The position numbers and the translations under genes were made by a program. A stretch of DNA of 64,000 nt, taken from Hymenobacter sp. BT18 (lineage in GTDB: Bacteria; Bacteroidota; Bacteroidia; Cytophagales; Hymenobacteraceae). The stretch lies in NCBI RefSeq assembly GCF_012273015.1, contig NZ_CP050954.1:3450001-3514000 (forward strand), read 5' to 3'. Below the pieces are notes generated by a model that was given only the letters and a program-made list of their open reading frames with translations, searched no databases and had not been told where the DNA came from. How positions within the stretch are numbered: position 1 is the stretch's first letter; the number at the start of each line of letters is the position of its first letter. Shown here one piece after another: positions 15,775-23,268 of the stretch.

Positions 15775-17253
15775 ATGACGCTATCCGGCCCGCCGACCGC
15801 CACCCTTCCCCAGCCGCCCGCGGGGGGCTATTACTGGTGGCTGCTCGTACTGGTGGTAGCGGTATTCGTGGGGAGCCTCTACCAGCGCGTGCTGCACGGC
15901 GACGAGGCCTGGATAGGGGAGCAGGCCTACTGGGCGGCCAAAGAAGGGCGGGTGCGCTCCGAGCTTTTCCGGGGCCTGCTGCACGCCGAGCAGCGCCAAT
16001 GGGTGTATCACTGGCTGTTTGTGTGGCAGGGGGCCGGCGTTATTCGGCTCGTGGGCTGGTCGGCCCTGGTGCTGAAGCTGATCAGCCTGACGTATCTCGG
16101 CGCTTTCCTGCTCGTCAGCTATCGCCATCTGCGGGCCCATTTCCTGCCTACGGCCCCGGCCTGCTACCTGTTCTATGCCCTGCTGCTGGGCAACACCCTG
16201 GTAGTGGAGTATGGCTACGTGTTCCGGCCGGAGGTCATGCTCATGTTCCTAGGGTTTGGCTCCTGGATTTTTCTGCAGCGCTACCTGCACACTGCCCAGC
16301 CCAGAAGCTTATACGTGCTGCTGGCGGCCCTGCTGGCGGGACTGGCGGCTCTCACCCACTTCAATGGGCTAATCTTTGTGGTAGCCGGGGCCGGGCTGCT
16401 GCTTTTGCGCCGGCGCTTTGGGGCTATGCTGGTGTTTTCGGGTGTGGCCCTGGGCGTGTTTTCCGCCTGCTTCTGGGACGTCATTGCCCACGAGGCCTGG
16501 GCAGTGTACATCAGGCAGCTGACCCCGGCCATGAAGCACGCCCAGCCCCGACTGCTGACGTACCTGGGCTACGTTTTGGATGAGCAGAAGCGGTTTTTTC
16601 ACTCACCCGCCGAAGTAACCCTGAGCCTGCTGGTGCTAACTTCGGCCGTGGTGCTCTACAAGTCCCGCTACCGCACGCCGCGCCTGGCCGATGCCGTGCT
16701 CTACCTGTTGTTCATGATAGGGGCGCTGGCCTGCCTGGCCCAGGGCAAGACCACAAAATACCTACTGCTCTACCTGCCCCATCTGTGCCTGGTTATCACC
16801 CTGGCGTTTGTGCACCAGCCCCCGCGCCCCGCGTGGCTGCCCAAGGCCCTGCAGGTCCTGTTGGCCCTGTACCTGGTTGCCAATATTGGTTTCACGGGCT
16901 ACCTCTTTAGCCAGCATGAAGACCAGCCCACTCAGAACCGGCAGCTGGCGCAGCAACTAACCCGCTACCGCCATAGCCGGGTGGTGGCTCCTCTGGAGTT
17001 TATCTTCCACGAGATGGAGGCCTTTTCCATCCAGGGAACCACCTGCTATAAAGTGCTGATGGAAACCGGCCAGATACCCGATGGCGGCCTGAGCTTGTTC
17101 GAGGAAGCTGCCCGCTTCCAGCGGCAGGTCATCATCCTCGACGAGAATTCCCGGCACGTACTGGGGGTGCCCGTCCCCGTGCCCGGGCAGCGCTACGGCC
17201 AGTACCGCTACGCCTACCGCTTTCAGAAATTCTACGTGTACGAGCTGCAGTAA
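15775..17253 (+). CDS. Multi-pass membrane protein, GT-C/ArnT-like glycosyltransferase
   Basis: 492 residues with 10-12 predicted membrane helices. The first extracytoplasmic loop after TM1 carries D43-E44 (HGDEAWIGEQAYW), the acidic pair typical of GT-C glycosyltransferases that use polyprenyl-phosphate sugars. The C-terminal 100 residues are a soluble domain. It begins 34 bp after the methyltransferase stop and may share its transcript. It is probably involved in lipid or cell-surface glycosylation. The donor and acceptor are unknown, and the family is assigned from topology and the DE loop only. Confidence 0.7.
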   Translation: MTLSGPPTATLPQPPAGGYYWWLLVLVVAVFVGSLYQRVLHGDEAWIGEQAYWAAKEGRVRSELFRGLLHAEQRQWVYHWLFVWQGAGVIRLVGWSALVLKLISLTYLGAFLLVSYRHLRAHFLPTAPACYLFYALLLGNTLVVEYGYVFRPEVMLMFLGFGSWIFLQRYLHTAQPRSLYVLLAALLAGLAALTHFNGLIFVVAGAGLLLLRRRFGAMLVFSGVALGVFSACFWDVIAHEAWAVYIRQLTPAMKHAQPRLLTYLGYVLDEQKRFFHSPAEVTLSLLVLTSAVVLYKSRYRTPRLADAVLYLLFMIGALACLAQGKTTKYLLLYLPHLCLVITLAFVHQPPRPAWLPKALQVLLALYLVANIGFTGYLFSQHEDQPTQNRQLAQQLTRYRHSRVVAPLEFIFHEMEAFSIQGTTCYKVLMETGQIPDGGLSLFEEAARFQRQVIILDENSRHVLGVPVPVPGQRYGQYRYAYRFQKFYVYELQ

Positions 17254-17320
17254 CCCGAAGCGGGCTGCCCTGGGCTGGGCCTGCTGCTTCCCCCAGCCCG
17301 GAGCAGGCAGAACACCGCCG

Positions 17321-17346
17321 GGCCGCAGACCCGTAGGCTTGCAAAC
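17321..17346. repeat. Possible diverged fragment of the 63-bp repeat
   Basis: About 20 of 26 bases match the GGCCGGAAACCCGTAGG-TTTGCA part of the 63-bp repeat, here on the plus strand. It lies in the gap between the two convergent genes ending at 17253 and 17478. The match is short and may be chance. Confidence 0.35.
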
Positions 17347-17477
17347 AAAGAATTAGCACTATGCCTGGAAATGCACGGCCTCTGTCAGCGTAGTAGCTTC
17401 GGTGTTTGTTCGTTGTAGGTTCGATGTAGCTTCGTATAAGCTGCGTAGACGGGTGAGGTGCGGCTCGATTGTACTTT

Positions 17478-18038
17478 TTAGAGAATGGCAACCGCCTGCA
17501 CAGTGTTGCCGGGAAAGCCGGTGAGGGTGAGGTAGACCTGTAGGCTGGCCCAGGAAGGTAAAGCAGCTGTGGGCGTGTACTGCCAGGCATTAGGCCGGGG
17601 CAGCGGCTCGGCCGGGCCCGCGGCCAGCACCTGCCCCGCCGGGGTCTCAAGGCGCACGTCCACTCGGTGCAGGGCTACCGGGTTGCTTACCAACAGGTGC
17701 AGGCGGGTTGGGCAGGTGGGGTCGGGCCCCACGCTCAGCAGGCACGGGGGCGTCAGGAAATCGGCCAGGCAGAGGTTGTGGGGGCGGCGCCCGGTAGCCT
17801 GGGCTGCCGCCGTATACAGCGCCCCGAGGGCAGGGTCGGCCAGGGCCGCCCGGGCGTAGCGGGTGGCCGCCTGGAACTGCTGCTGCCGGGCCAACTGGGC
17901 CTGGGAGCGGGGCTTGCCCGAAGGTGCGGGGGCCGCACACACCAGGGTTTGCCCATCGGCCAGCTGCCGCACCACCAGTTGTTTGCCCAGCATTCCGCTC
18001 AGGCCCTGGAGAAGAAGGTTGTGTCGCACTTTCGCCAT
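17478..18038 (-). CDS. Conserved-looking hypothetical protein
   Basis: 186 residues with no signal peptide or membrane segment. It starts MAKVRHNLLLQGLSGMLGKQ, with a basic N-terminus. A helical region spans about 45-80 (QAQLARQQQFQAATRYARAA), and a beta-rich second half ends in LTLTGFPGNTVQAVAIL. I have the impression of a family found in other Bacteroidota, but no function is known to me. It is divergent from acylphosphatase and convergent with the GT-C-like gene. Confidence 0.7.
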   Translation of the reverse strand: MAKVRHNLLLQGLSGMLGKQLVVRQLADGQTLVCAAPAPSGKPRSQAQLARQQQFQAATRYARAALADPALGALYTAAAQATGRRPHNLCLADFLTPPCLLSVGPDPTCPTRLHLLVSNPVALHRVDVRLETPAGQVLAAGPAEPLPRPNAWQYTPTAALPSWASLQVYLTLTGFPGNTVQAVAIL

Positions 18039-18155
18039 CGGAAGAAAGGCTGAGGGGGAAGAGGGTGAAGAAGGAACCGCCAGAACGAACTAGGCCGCGC
18101 CCACCGTATACTGGCAGGCAGTAGCTGCCGCGCACCCCCCCGTATCTTGCTTCCC

Positions 18156-18434
18156 ATGAGCCAACTCCACCACCGCATCTTCCACGTCCACGGCCGCGTT
18201 CAAGGCGTTTTCTTCCGCCAAAGCACCCAGCAGGAGGCCCGCCGCCTGGGCCTCAGCGGCTATGCCCGCAACAACTCCGACGGCACCGTCACCATCGAAG
18301 CCGAAGGCATCCCTGAGGCGCTGGACGCGCTGGAAGCCTGGTGCCGCCACGGTCCCCCGCTGGCCCGCGTCGAAAAAGTAGAGCCATCTTCCGGCCCGGT
18401 GCAGGGCTACGATGGGTTTGAAGTTCGGCGGTAA
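18156..18434 (+). CDS. acyP: Acylphosphatase
   Basis: Small cytosolic enzyme that hydrolyses acyl phosphates. 92 residues with both family signatures: VHGRVQGVFFRQ with catalytic R21, and GYARNNSDGTV with catalytic N39. The ATG at 18156 is preferred to a TTG nine bases earlier. It stands alone and is divergent from the hypothetical gene upstream. Confidence 0.93.
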   Translation: MSQLHHRIFHVHGRVQGVFFRQSTQQEARRLGLSGYARNNSDGTVTIEAEGIPEALDALEAWCRHGPPLARVEKVEPSSGPVQGYDGFEVRR

Positions 18435-18455
18435 GAGAGTAGAAAAACGCCTGTT

Positions 18456-18549
18456 ATCCTGAGCAAAGCGAAGGACCTTCCCTCGTCAGAACGACCATCG
18501 TAAATACGACTTGTTCTAGCGTGATAAGGTCCTTCGCTTTGCTCAGGAT
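18456..18549. repeat. Dispersed palindromic repeat, copy 2 (24-bp arms)
   Basis: Arms 18456-18479 and 18526-18549 are perfect reverse complements containing CTGAGCAAAGCGAAGGACC, with a 46-base unrelated centre. It lies between the convergent ends of acylphosphatase and the CitE-like gene and could act as a bidirectional transcript end. Arm sequence is related to the copies at 20.1, 21.0, 22.0 and 52.0 kb. Confidence 0.8.
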
Positions 18550-18583
18550 GACAGGCAGCTTCTATGGCCAACCAGCCAACCCT

Positions 18584-20014
18584 CTATTTCTTCCGGCGGC
18601 CTTCGAGGATGCGGAAGAAGGAGCGGGACTGAATTTCTTCCTGGGTCAGGCCGGTGGCCAGCACTTCCTCCTCGGTGATGGCGCCGCAGTTCTGGGCTTT
18701 CAGGAAGAAATTGAGCAAACCCTGGCCCGTAGCCGCATCATCGAAAATGTCGCCGGTGAGGGTGCTGATGGCGGCCCGCTCGACAAAAGTGCGCAGGCGG
18801 TGCAGGGCATCTTCGTAGGAGCTCAGGAAGAAGGCGTAGGTGGCCGCGTAGCGCATGGGCAGCTGGGCGGGGTTCAAATCCCAGCCCTGGTAGAGGCCAT
18901 TGATGAGCGAGTGGGTGGTGTGCGCAAAGCCCTGCCGCCAGGCGTTGTGCACGGACTCGCGGTTTTCGCGCAGCTGCTCGTAGCTCAGGTTTTCGCCCCG
19001 GTGCGGGCCAATGGGCATTACGTTGGTAGCACCGTCGGAGAGGAAGATGCCGGTGCCGCCCAGGGCCACCTTGGTCATGTGGTGAGCAAAGTCGCAGACG
19101 GGGTGGGCCATGGTCTGGTACCGGGCCGTGATGCCGGCCGAGGCGGTGTAGTCGTAGGTGCCGAAGTGGGCCGCCACGCAGCGCCCCTCGCTGGCCCGGA
19201 TGATGCGCATGAGCGGGTTGCGGCCTTCCTCGTCCATCACAATCTGGGTGGCCTCCACCATCGTTTCCATGCGCAGGGTGCCGGGCGCGAGGTGGTTGGC
19301 TTTTTCCAGCAGCTCAAACAGGCGCACCATGGTGCTCATCTGCTCGGGAATGGTCACCTTGGGCAGCATCACCACAAAGTTGTCGGGCAGCTTGCCGCCG
19401 GTTTCAGCCAGCAGGGTGCTCAGGAAAATGTCGAGCGTACGCACGCTCCGGGCCTTCAAATCCTCGGTGAAGGGCTTGATGCGGATGCCGATAAAGGGGG
19501 AAAGCGTGCTGTTCTGCATACCCACGGCTACTTCCCTGGCGGCCTGCACGGCCGTGGCGTCTTCCTCGTCGTGGGGCCGGTTGCCGAACCCATCCTCGAA
19601 GTCGATGCGGAAGTCTTCCACGGCTTCGGTCTGGAGCTTGCGCAGCATCTTGTTGTAGACGGAGTACGCCAGCCAGGCGGGCTGCTTTTTGCGGTCTTCC
19701 TCGCTCATAGCATCGAGGCGCTGGGTAAGATCGGCCACGTCGGCGCCCAGGGTAGGCAGGTGCTCGTGTCCGCTCAGCCGCAGCACGCGGGCCAGCTCCA
19801 CGAAATTTGGTGCGTAGGTGCGCAGGCTGCCCAGGGCAATTTCACCCATGCGCACGCAGGTATCCGACTTAAACAAGTTGGCCCCGCCGTACACGGTATG
19901 CACCGGCTGGCGGTCGGGCCGGTCGCCGGGGTACACCTGCTGGAAATGACGGTTAGCCACGCCCAGTTGCTCAAGCAGCTGGTTTTTATCGGCTTCGGGA
20001 AGACTGAGTTTCAT
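18584..20014 (-). CDS. CitE/HpcH-like TIM-barrel enzyme (DUF6986-like) in the urate operon
   Basis: 476 residues, resembling the HpcH/HpaI aldolase-citrate lyase-malate synthase superfamily and, as far as I can recognise, the DUF6986 group that is sometimes loosely annotated as phosphoenolpyruvate kinase. Visible are YPGDRPDRQPVHTVY (28-42), the acidic RIDFEDGFG (136-144), IGIRIKP (175-181), MLPKV (216-220), RMETMVEA (248-255; likely metal ligands E250/E254) and HFGTYDYTAS (283-292; D288). The ATG at 20014 starts the conserved region. It is last in the allB-allC-allE-uraD-uraH strand, after a palindrome. A role with glyoxylate or ureidoglycolate is inferred from position only. Confidence 0.75.
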   Translation of the reverse strand: MKLSLPEADKNQLLEQLGVANRHFQQVYPGDRPDRQPVHTVYGGANLFKSDTCVRMGEIALGSLRTYAPNFVELARVLRLSGHEHLPTLGADVADLTQRLDAMSEEDRKKQPAWLAYSVYNKMLRKLQTEAVEDFRIDFEDGFGNRPHDEEDATAVQAAREVAVGMQNSTLSPFIGIRIKPFTEDLKARSVRTLDIFLSTLLAETGGKLPDNFVVMLPKVTIPEQMSTMVRLFELLEKANHLAPGTLRMETMVEATQIVMDEEGRNPLMRIIRASEGRCVAAHFGTYDYTASAGITARYQTMAHPVCDFAHHMTKVALGGTGIFLSDGATNVMPIGPHRGENLSYEQLRENRESVHNAWRQGFAHTTHSLINGLYQGWDLNPAQLPMRYAATYAFFLSSYEDALHRLRTFVERAAISTLTGDIFDDAATGQGLLNFFLKAQNCGAITEEEVLATGLTQEEIQSRSFFRILEGRRKK

Positions 20015-20058
20015 ATGGAGGGAGAGGTGGGAAGGGGAAGTTTGTTGTAGTAGAACGT

Positions 20059-20143
20059 CATGCCGAGCGCAGCCGAGGCATCTCGCTCGTGTAGTAGAAT
20101 CAACAACATCAGCACGCGAGATGCCTCGGCTGTGCTCGGCATG
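20059..20143. repeat. Dispersed palindromic repeat, copy 3 (28-bp arms)
   Basis: Arms 20059-20086 and 20116-20143 are reverse complements with one mispaired position. They contain CCGAGCGCAGCCGAGGC. The repeat lies between uraH and the CitE-like gene, inside the presumed urate operon. Confidence 0.82.
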
Positions 20144-20163
20144 GCGGACAACCAATATAGGAA

Positions 20164-20502
20164 TCAGCTGCCGCGGTAGGTGGTGTAGCTGAACGGATTC
20201 AGCAGGAGGGGAATATGGTAGTGCTCGGGGCCGCTGATGGTGAAGACGATTTCCACGAAGGGGTAGAACGTGGCCGTGCCCAGGCGGGCGAAGTACTCGG
20301 CGGTGAAGAACTTCATCTTGTAGTTGCCAACTGGCAAGGCGTCGTCCGTGGGCAGCAGGTTGGGGATGCGGCCATCCTGGTTGGTTTGCCCGCGGGCCAG
20401 CTCCTGCCAGCTCTCGGCCTGCTCCCCGTATAGCGCAATGGTCACCCCGGCCGCGGGGCGGCCCAGGGTCGTATCCAGAATGTGGGTAGTAAGGTGGCTC
20501 AT
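20164..20502 (-). CDS. uraH: 5-hydroxyisourate hydrolase (transthyretin-like)
   Basis: Hydrolyses 5-hydroxyisourate, the unstable product of urate oxidation, to OHCU. 112 residues, standard length. It has the N-terminal THILDTTLGRPAAG motif, the central FFTAEYF segment, HYHIPLLLNPFSYTTY and the diagnostic C-terminal YRGS. It overlaps uraD by 4 bases (ATGA), so translation is coupled. It acts directly after PuuD. Confidence 0.96.
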   Translation of the reverse strand: MSHLTTHILDTTLGRPAAGVTIALYGEQAESWQELARGQTNQDGRIPNLLPTDDALPVGNYKMKFFTAEYFARLGTATFYPFVEIVFTISGPEHYHIPLLLNPFSYTTYRGS

Positions 20503-21005
20503 GCGGTCAGCAGCTTCTTCAGCCTGATTTCGGTGATTTTGCGTTGCTCTTCGGCGGCCACGCGGATTTCCTCGGCCGGCTCGTTCGGCAGCCGGTCCTG
20601 CAGCAAGGCCAGCATCTCATCGGCAGACTTCCCGGTGGCGCACACAATGAAGATATAGCCGAACTTTTGCTCGTAGGCCTCGTTGCCGGCGGCCAGCGCG
20701 TGCAGCGTTTCCTCCGAAGCTTGAGCCACGGCGCCCTGCTCCCCGGCGGCCCAGGCGCTGGTACTGGCAAACTTTTCCTTGAGCGAGGTCACATCCCCGA
20801 TTTTGGGATGGTGCGTGAATGCCTCGCGCCAGTCGGCTTCGGTCAGGTTGTTCCAAATACGAGAGGCTTCGGCCAGCAACGTGGCCTCATCGGCTACGGG
20901 GAAAAGGTTGGCCATCTGCGTCACCCAAGCTTCGGCCCCGCAGCACTTGCGCAGAGCTTCCGTCAGGGCCGGGCGGGGGAGGTGGTTGAGTTCGGTTAAG
21001 GTCAT
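20499..21005 (-). CDS. uraD: OHCU decarboxylase
   Basis: Converts 2-oxo-4-hydroxy-4-carboxy-5-ureidoimidazoline to S-allantoin. 168 residues with the family's HPKIGD motif (catalytic H66), TSAWAAGEQ (82-90) and FGYIFIVCATGKS (115-127). It is coupled to uraH by a 4-base overlap, an order that mirrors the reversed reaction sequence. A long palindrome separates its start from the ureidoglycine aminohydrolase gene. Confidence 0.95.
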   Translation of the reverse strand: MTLTELNHLPRPALTEALRKCCGAEAWVTQMANLFPVADEATLLAEASRIWNNLTEADWREAFTHHPKIGDVTSLKEKFASTSAWAAGEQGAVAQASEETLHALAAGNEAYEQKFGYIFIVCATGKSADEMLALLQDRLPNEPAEEIRVAAEEQRKITEIRLKKLLTA

Positions 21006-21024
21006 AGAACTTGAAAATCGTCTG

Positions 21025-21112
21025 TCATGCTGAGCGAAGTCGAAGCATCTCTACCGCTTCGTAGAGCGACTCCAACGAAGCGGTAGAGATGCTTCGACTT
21101 CGCTCAGCATGA
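21025..21112. repeat. Dispersed palindromic repeat, copy 4 (38-bp perfect arms)
   Basis: Arms 21025-21062 and 21075-21112 are perfect reverse complements around a 12-base loop. They contain TGAGCGAAGTCGAAGCATC. This is the strongest hairpin in the window. It starts 19 bp upstream of the uraD start codon, so in the operon mRNA it lies just before uraD. Confidence 0.92.
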
Positions 21113-21137
21113 CGTTCATTTCTGCCTGTTGCGGTAG

Positions 21138-21884
21138 TTACTTCACCGTGGGGAAGCGGTTCACGTTTTTATAGTAGATGTACACCGAGTCTTCCTGGCC
21201 CATGGCGGTGGCCCACTGCTGGCAGTAGGGCGCCATCCAGATTGAGTCGCCCTTCTTTACGGGGTACCACTGCTGGTCGAGCATATAGATGGCCTGGCCC
21301 TGCAGGTACAGCAGGCCATGCTCCATGATGTGGGTTTCCACCATCGGCAAATGCCCGCCGGTGCTGTAAGTGAAGATGTTCACGGCCATGTCGAAGCCCA
21401 ACTCATTCGGCAGCAGTTCTTGAATGCGGAGGGCTTCGTCGTTCATGTACACCGGGGCCTTGGCAATGTCCCGCTCCCCAAACACCACGCCCGGCACCGC
21501 GTGGCCCGCCAGCGGCTCGTAGGTTTTGTGGAACGTCAGCACCTGCGTGCCTTCCGTGGGCTGCTGAAACAGGTAATCCTGCTCAATGGGCACGTACACG
21601 TACTGGCCTTCGGTGAGGGTGCGGTCCTGCCCATCAACAGTGATCTGTACCTGGCCGGCCACTACGTAAAAGAAAATCTGTGCGGCCTCCGTGCGGCCCG
21701 TCAGCTGGCCGCCTTCGCGCAGGGTAATCAGCGTCTGAGCCAGGCGGGCGCCCATCTGCTCGTTAATGATGACGTTAACGGTGCAGTTTGTCCAGCCCGG
21801 CACATTGCTGTTGATGTAGCCATCCGGGGCAATAATGGCGTGGTTACGCTTGACAACGGACCGGGTAAGAGCAGAAATTTCCAT
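21138..21884 (-). CDS. allE: (S)-ureidoglycine aminohydrolase
   Basis: Bicupin enzyme that releases ammonia from S-ureidoglycine to give S-ureidoglycolate. 248 residues. The C-terminal cupin holds E183-x-H185-x3-H189 and Q223, the manganese-ligand pattern of plant and bacterial ureidoglycine aminohydrolases. The N-terminal cupin includes FFYVVAGQVQITVDG. It lies between two palindromes, downstream of allC. It supplies the step that follows allantoate amidohydrolase and so makes the chain continuous to ureidoglycolate. Confidence 0.94.
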   Translation of the reverse strand: MEISALTRSVVKRNHAIIAPDGYINSNVPGWTNCTVNVIINEQMGARLAQTLITLREGGQLTGRTEAAQIFFYVVAGQVQITVDGQDRTLTEGQYVYVPIEQDYLFQQPTEGTQVLTFHKTYEPLAGHAVPGVVFGERDIAKAPVYMNDEALRIQELLPNELGFDMAVNIFTYSTGGHLPMVETHIMEHGLLYLQGQAIYMLDQQWYPVKKGDSIWMAPYCQQWATAMGQEDSVYIYYKNVNRFPTVK

Positions 21885-21921
21885 ATCAGGGAAGGATGAA
21901 ATGACGAATAAAAACGGAGTC

Positions 21922-22014
21922 GTCCTGCTGAGCGCAGCCGAAGCATCTCTCCCGCTTCGTTGCAGTGATATTCAGACGAAGCGGGAGAGATGCCCCGAGT
22001 CCGCTCAGCAGGAC
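21922..22014. repeat. Dispersed palindromic repeat, copy 5 (39-bp arms), overlapping the allC 3' end
   Basis: Arms 21922-21960 and 21976-22014 are reverse complements with few mismatches around a 15-base loop. They contain CTGCTGAGCGCAGCCGAAGC. The last 10 bases of the right arm lie inside allC and encode its final residues and the TGA stop, so the repeat border is within the coding sequence. Confidence 0.87.
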
Positions 22015-23264
22015 CCAGGCGTATGTTGGTGAAGTATTCGGGTGAGGAAACGCTCCGCTACTTCGAGGGCTGCCGCCACGTCAGGCAGCTCCACGTTTTC
22101 GAGCGGGTTGTGGCTGATGCCTTTGTAGCAGCGAATGAACAGCATGGTAGCCGGAGCCACCTGCGAAATGGGCACTGCATCGTGGCCGGCCCCGCTTACC
22201 AGGGAAATAACCTCGTGGCCGGCCTCGGAAATGGCCTGAGCAAGCTCCGCGTTCAGGGCAGCGTCGCAGGCAACGGGCGCGGTTTGCTGAATAAGGTTCC
22301 AGCTCATCTCCACCTGGCGGCGCTGCCCAATGGCAGCGGCCTGGGCCTGCAGCTGCGCGTAGGCAGCGGCCAGCTGGGTTTCGTCGGGGCTGCGCAAGTC
22401 GAGGCTGCAGACGACTTCACCGGGAATCACGTTGCTGGCCGACTGCGGCAAGTACAGCTTGCCCACGGTGGCCACCAGGTTCTGGCCGTGCTGTTGGGCG
22501 AACTGCTCGGCGGCCAGCACAAACTCGGCGGCGGCCGTCAGGGCATCCTGGCGCATGCGCATGGGCACGGTGCCGGCGTGGCCGGCCATGCCCCGGAACG
22601 TCAGCTCTACGCGGCGCTGCCCGGCAATGGCCGTTACCAGCGCCACCGGGGCGGGCCGCTCCCAGAGCACCGGCCCCTGCTCGATGTGCATTTCAAAGTA
22701 CCCCAGCCAGCTTTCCGGCGGCAGCGCGTCGGCGGCTAACTCCTCAGGCCTTCCGCCCATAACCGTTAGTACCTCGGCCAGCGTGTGGCCGTGGGCGTCG
22801 GGGCGCTGGAGCAGGCTCGGGTCGAAGGAGCCGGCCACAACTTTGCTGCCCAGGTACGTGGTATGAAACCGCACGCCTTCTTCGTCGCTGAAGGCTATGA
22901 GCTCCAGGTGAAAAGGCAGCGCCGCTGGCTGGATGGCCAACTGTTCCAGCAAATCCAGCCCCAGCAGTACACCCAGCGGGCCGTCGTACTTGCCGGCATT
23001 CACCACCGTATCGATGTGGGAGCCGATGACGAAGGTTTTGGCGGCAGGATCAGGGCACACGAGGCGGCCGCGCACGTTGCCGATGGCATCGAGGCGCGTT
23101 TCCAGGCCGACCGCACGCATCCAGCTTTCCACCAAAGCCCGGCCCTGCTGGAAGGCCTCGGTGCCGAACGTGCGCGTTACCCCCTGCGCATCCTCACTGA
23201 TGGCGGCCAACTCCTCAATGTGTCCCAGCACCCGAGCGGCGCGGGCAGAATAGTCGGTCATCAT
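22005..23264 (-). CDS. allC: Allantoate amidohydrolase (M20 family)
   Basis: Hydrolyses allantoate to ureidoglycine, carbon dioxide and ammonia. 419 residues of the M20/AmaB-HyuC amidohydrolase type. Likely metal residues are H83 in GSHIDTV, D94 in KYDGPLGVL and E128/E129 in SDEEGVRFH. The lid domain begins near 215. It starts 4 bases after the allB stop, so the two genes form one unit. The last residues (TPGSC) are encoded by the palindromic repeat, suggesting the original stop was lost or replaced. A ureidoglycolate- or carbamoyl-amino-acid-specific member of M20 is a less likely alternative given the cluster. Confidence 0.92.
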   Translation of the reverse strand: MMTDYSARAARVLGHIEELAAISEDAQGVTRTFGTEAFQQGRALVESWMRAVGLETRLDAIGNVRGRLVCPDPAAKTFVIGSHIDTVVNAGKYDGPLGVLLGLDLLEQLAIQPAALPFHLELIAFSDEEGVRFHTTYLGSKVVAGSFDPSLLQRPDAHGHTLAEVLTVMGGRPEELAADALPPESWLGYFEMHIEQGPVLWERPAPVALVTAIAGQRRVELTFRGMAGHAGTVPMRMRQDALTAAAEFVLAAEQFAQQHGQNLVATVGKLYLPQSASNVIPGEVVCSLDLRSPDETQLAAAYAQLQAQAAAIGQRRQVEMSWNLIQQTAPVACDAALNAELAQAISEAGHEVISLVSGAGHDAVPISQVAPATMLFIRCYKGISHNPLENVELPDVAAALEVAERFLTRILHQHTPGSC

Positions 23265-23268
23265 AGGG

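Noticed and set aside
18584..20014. Classical malate synthase A
   Set aside because: The TIM-barrel acidic motifs are similar, but length, order of motifs and the RQPVHTVY region do not fit malate synthase A or G.
18521..20050. A 509-codon open frame antisense to the CitE-like gene
   Set aside because: Low-complexity His/Gln/Gly composition and no motif; the opposite strand has clear conserved motifs.
18456..22014. MITE or insertion sequence ends
   Set aside because: No target-site duplication could be identified at the borders, centres differ between copies and no transposase is present. They are kept only as a palindromic repeat family.
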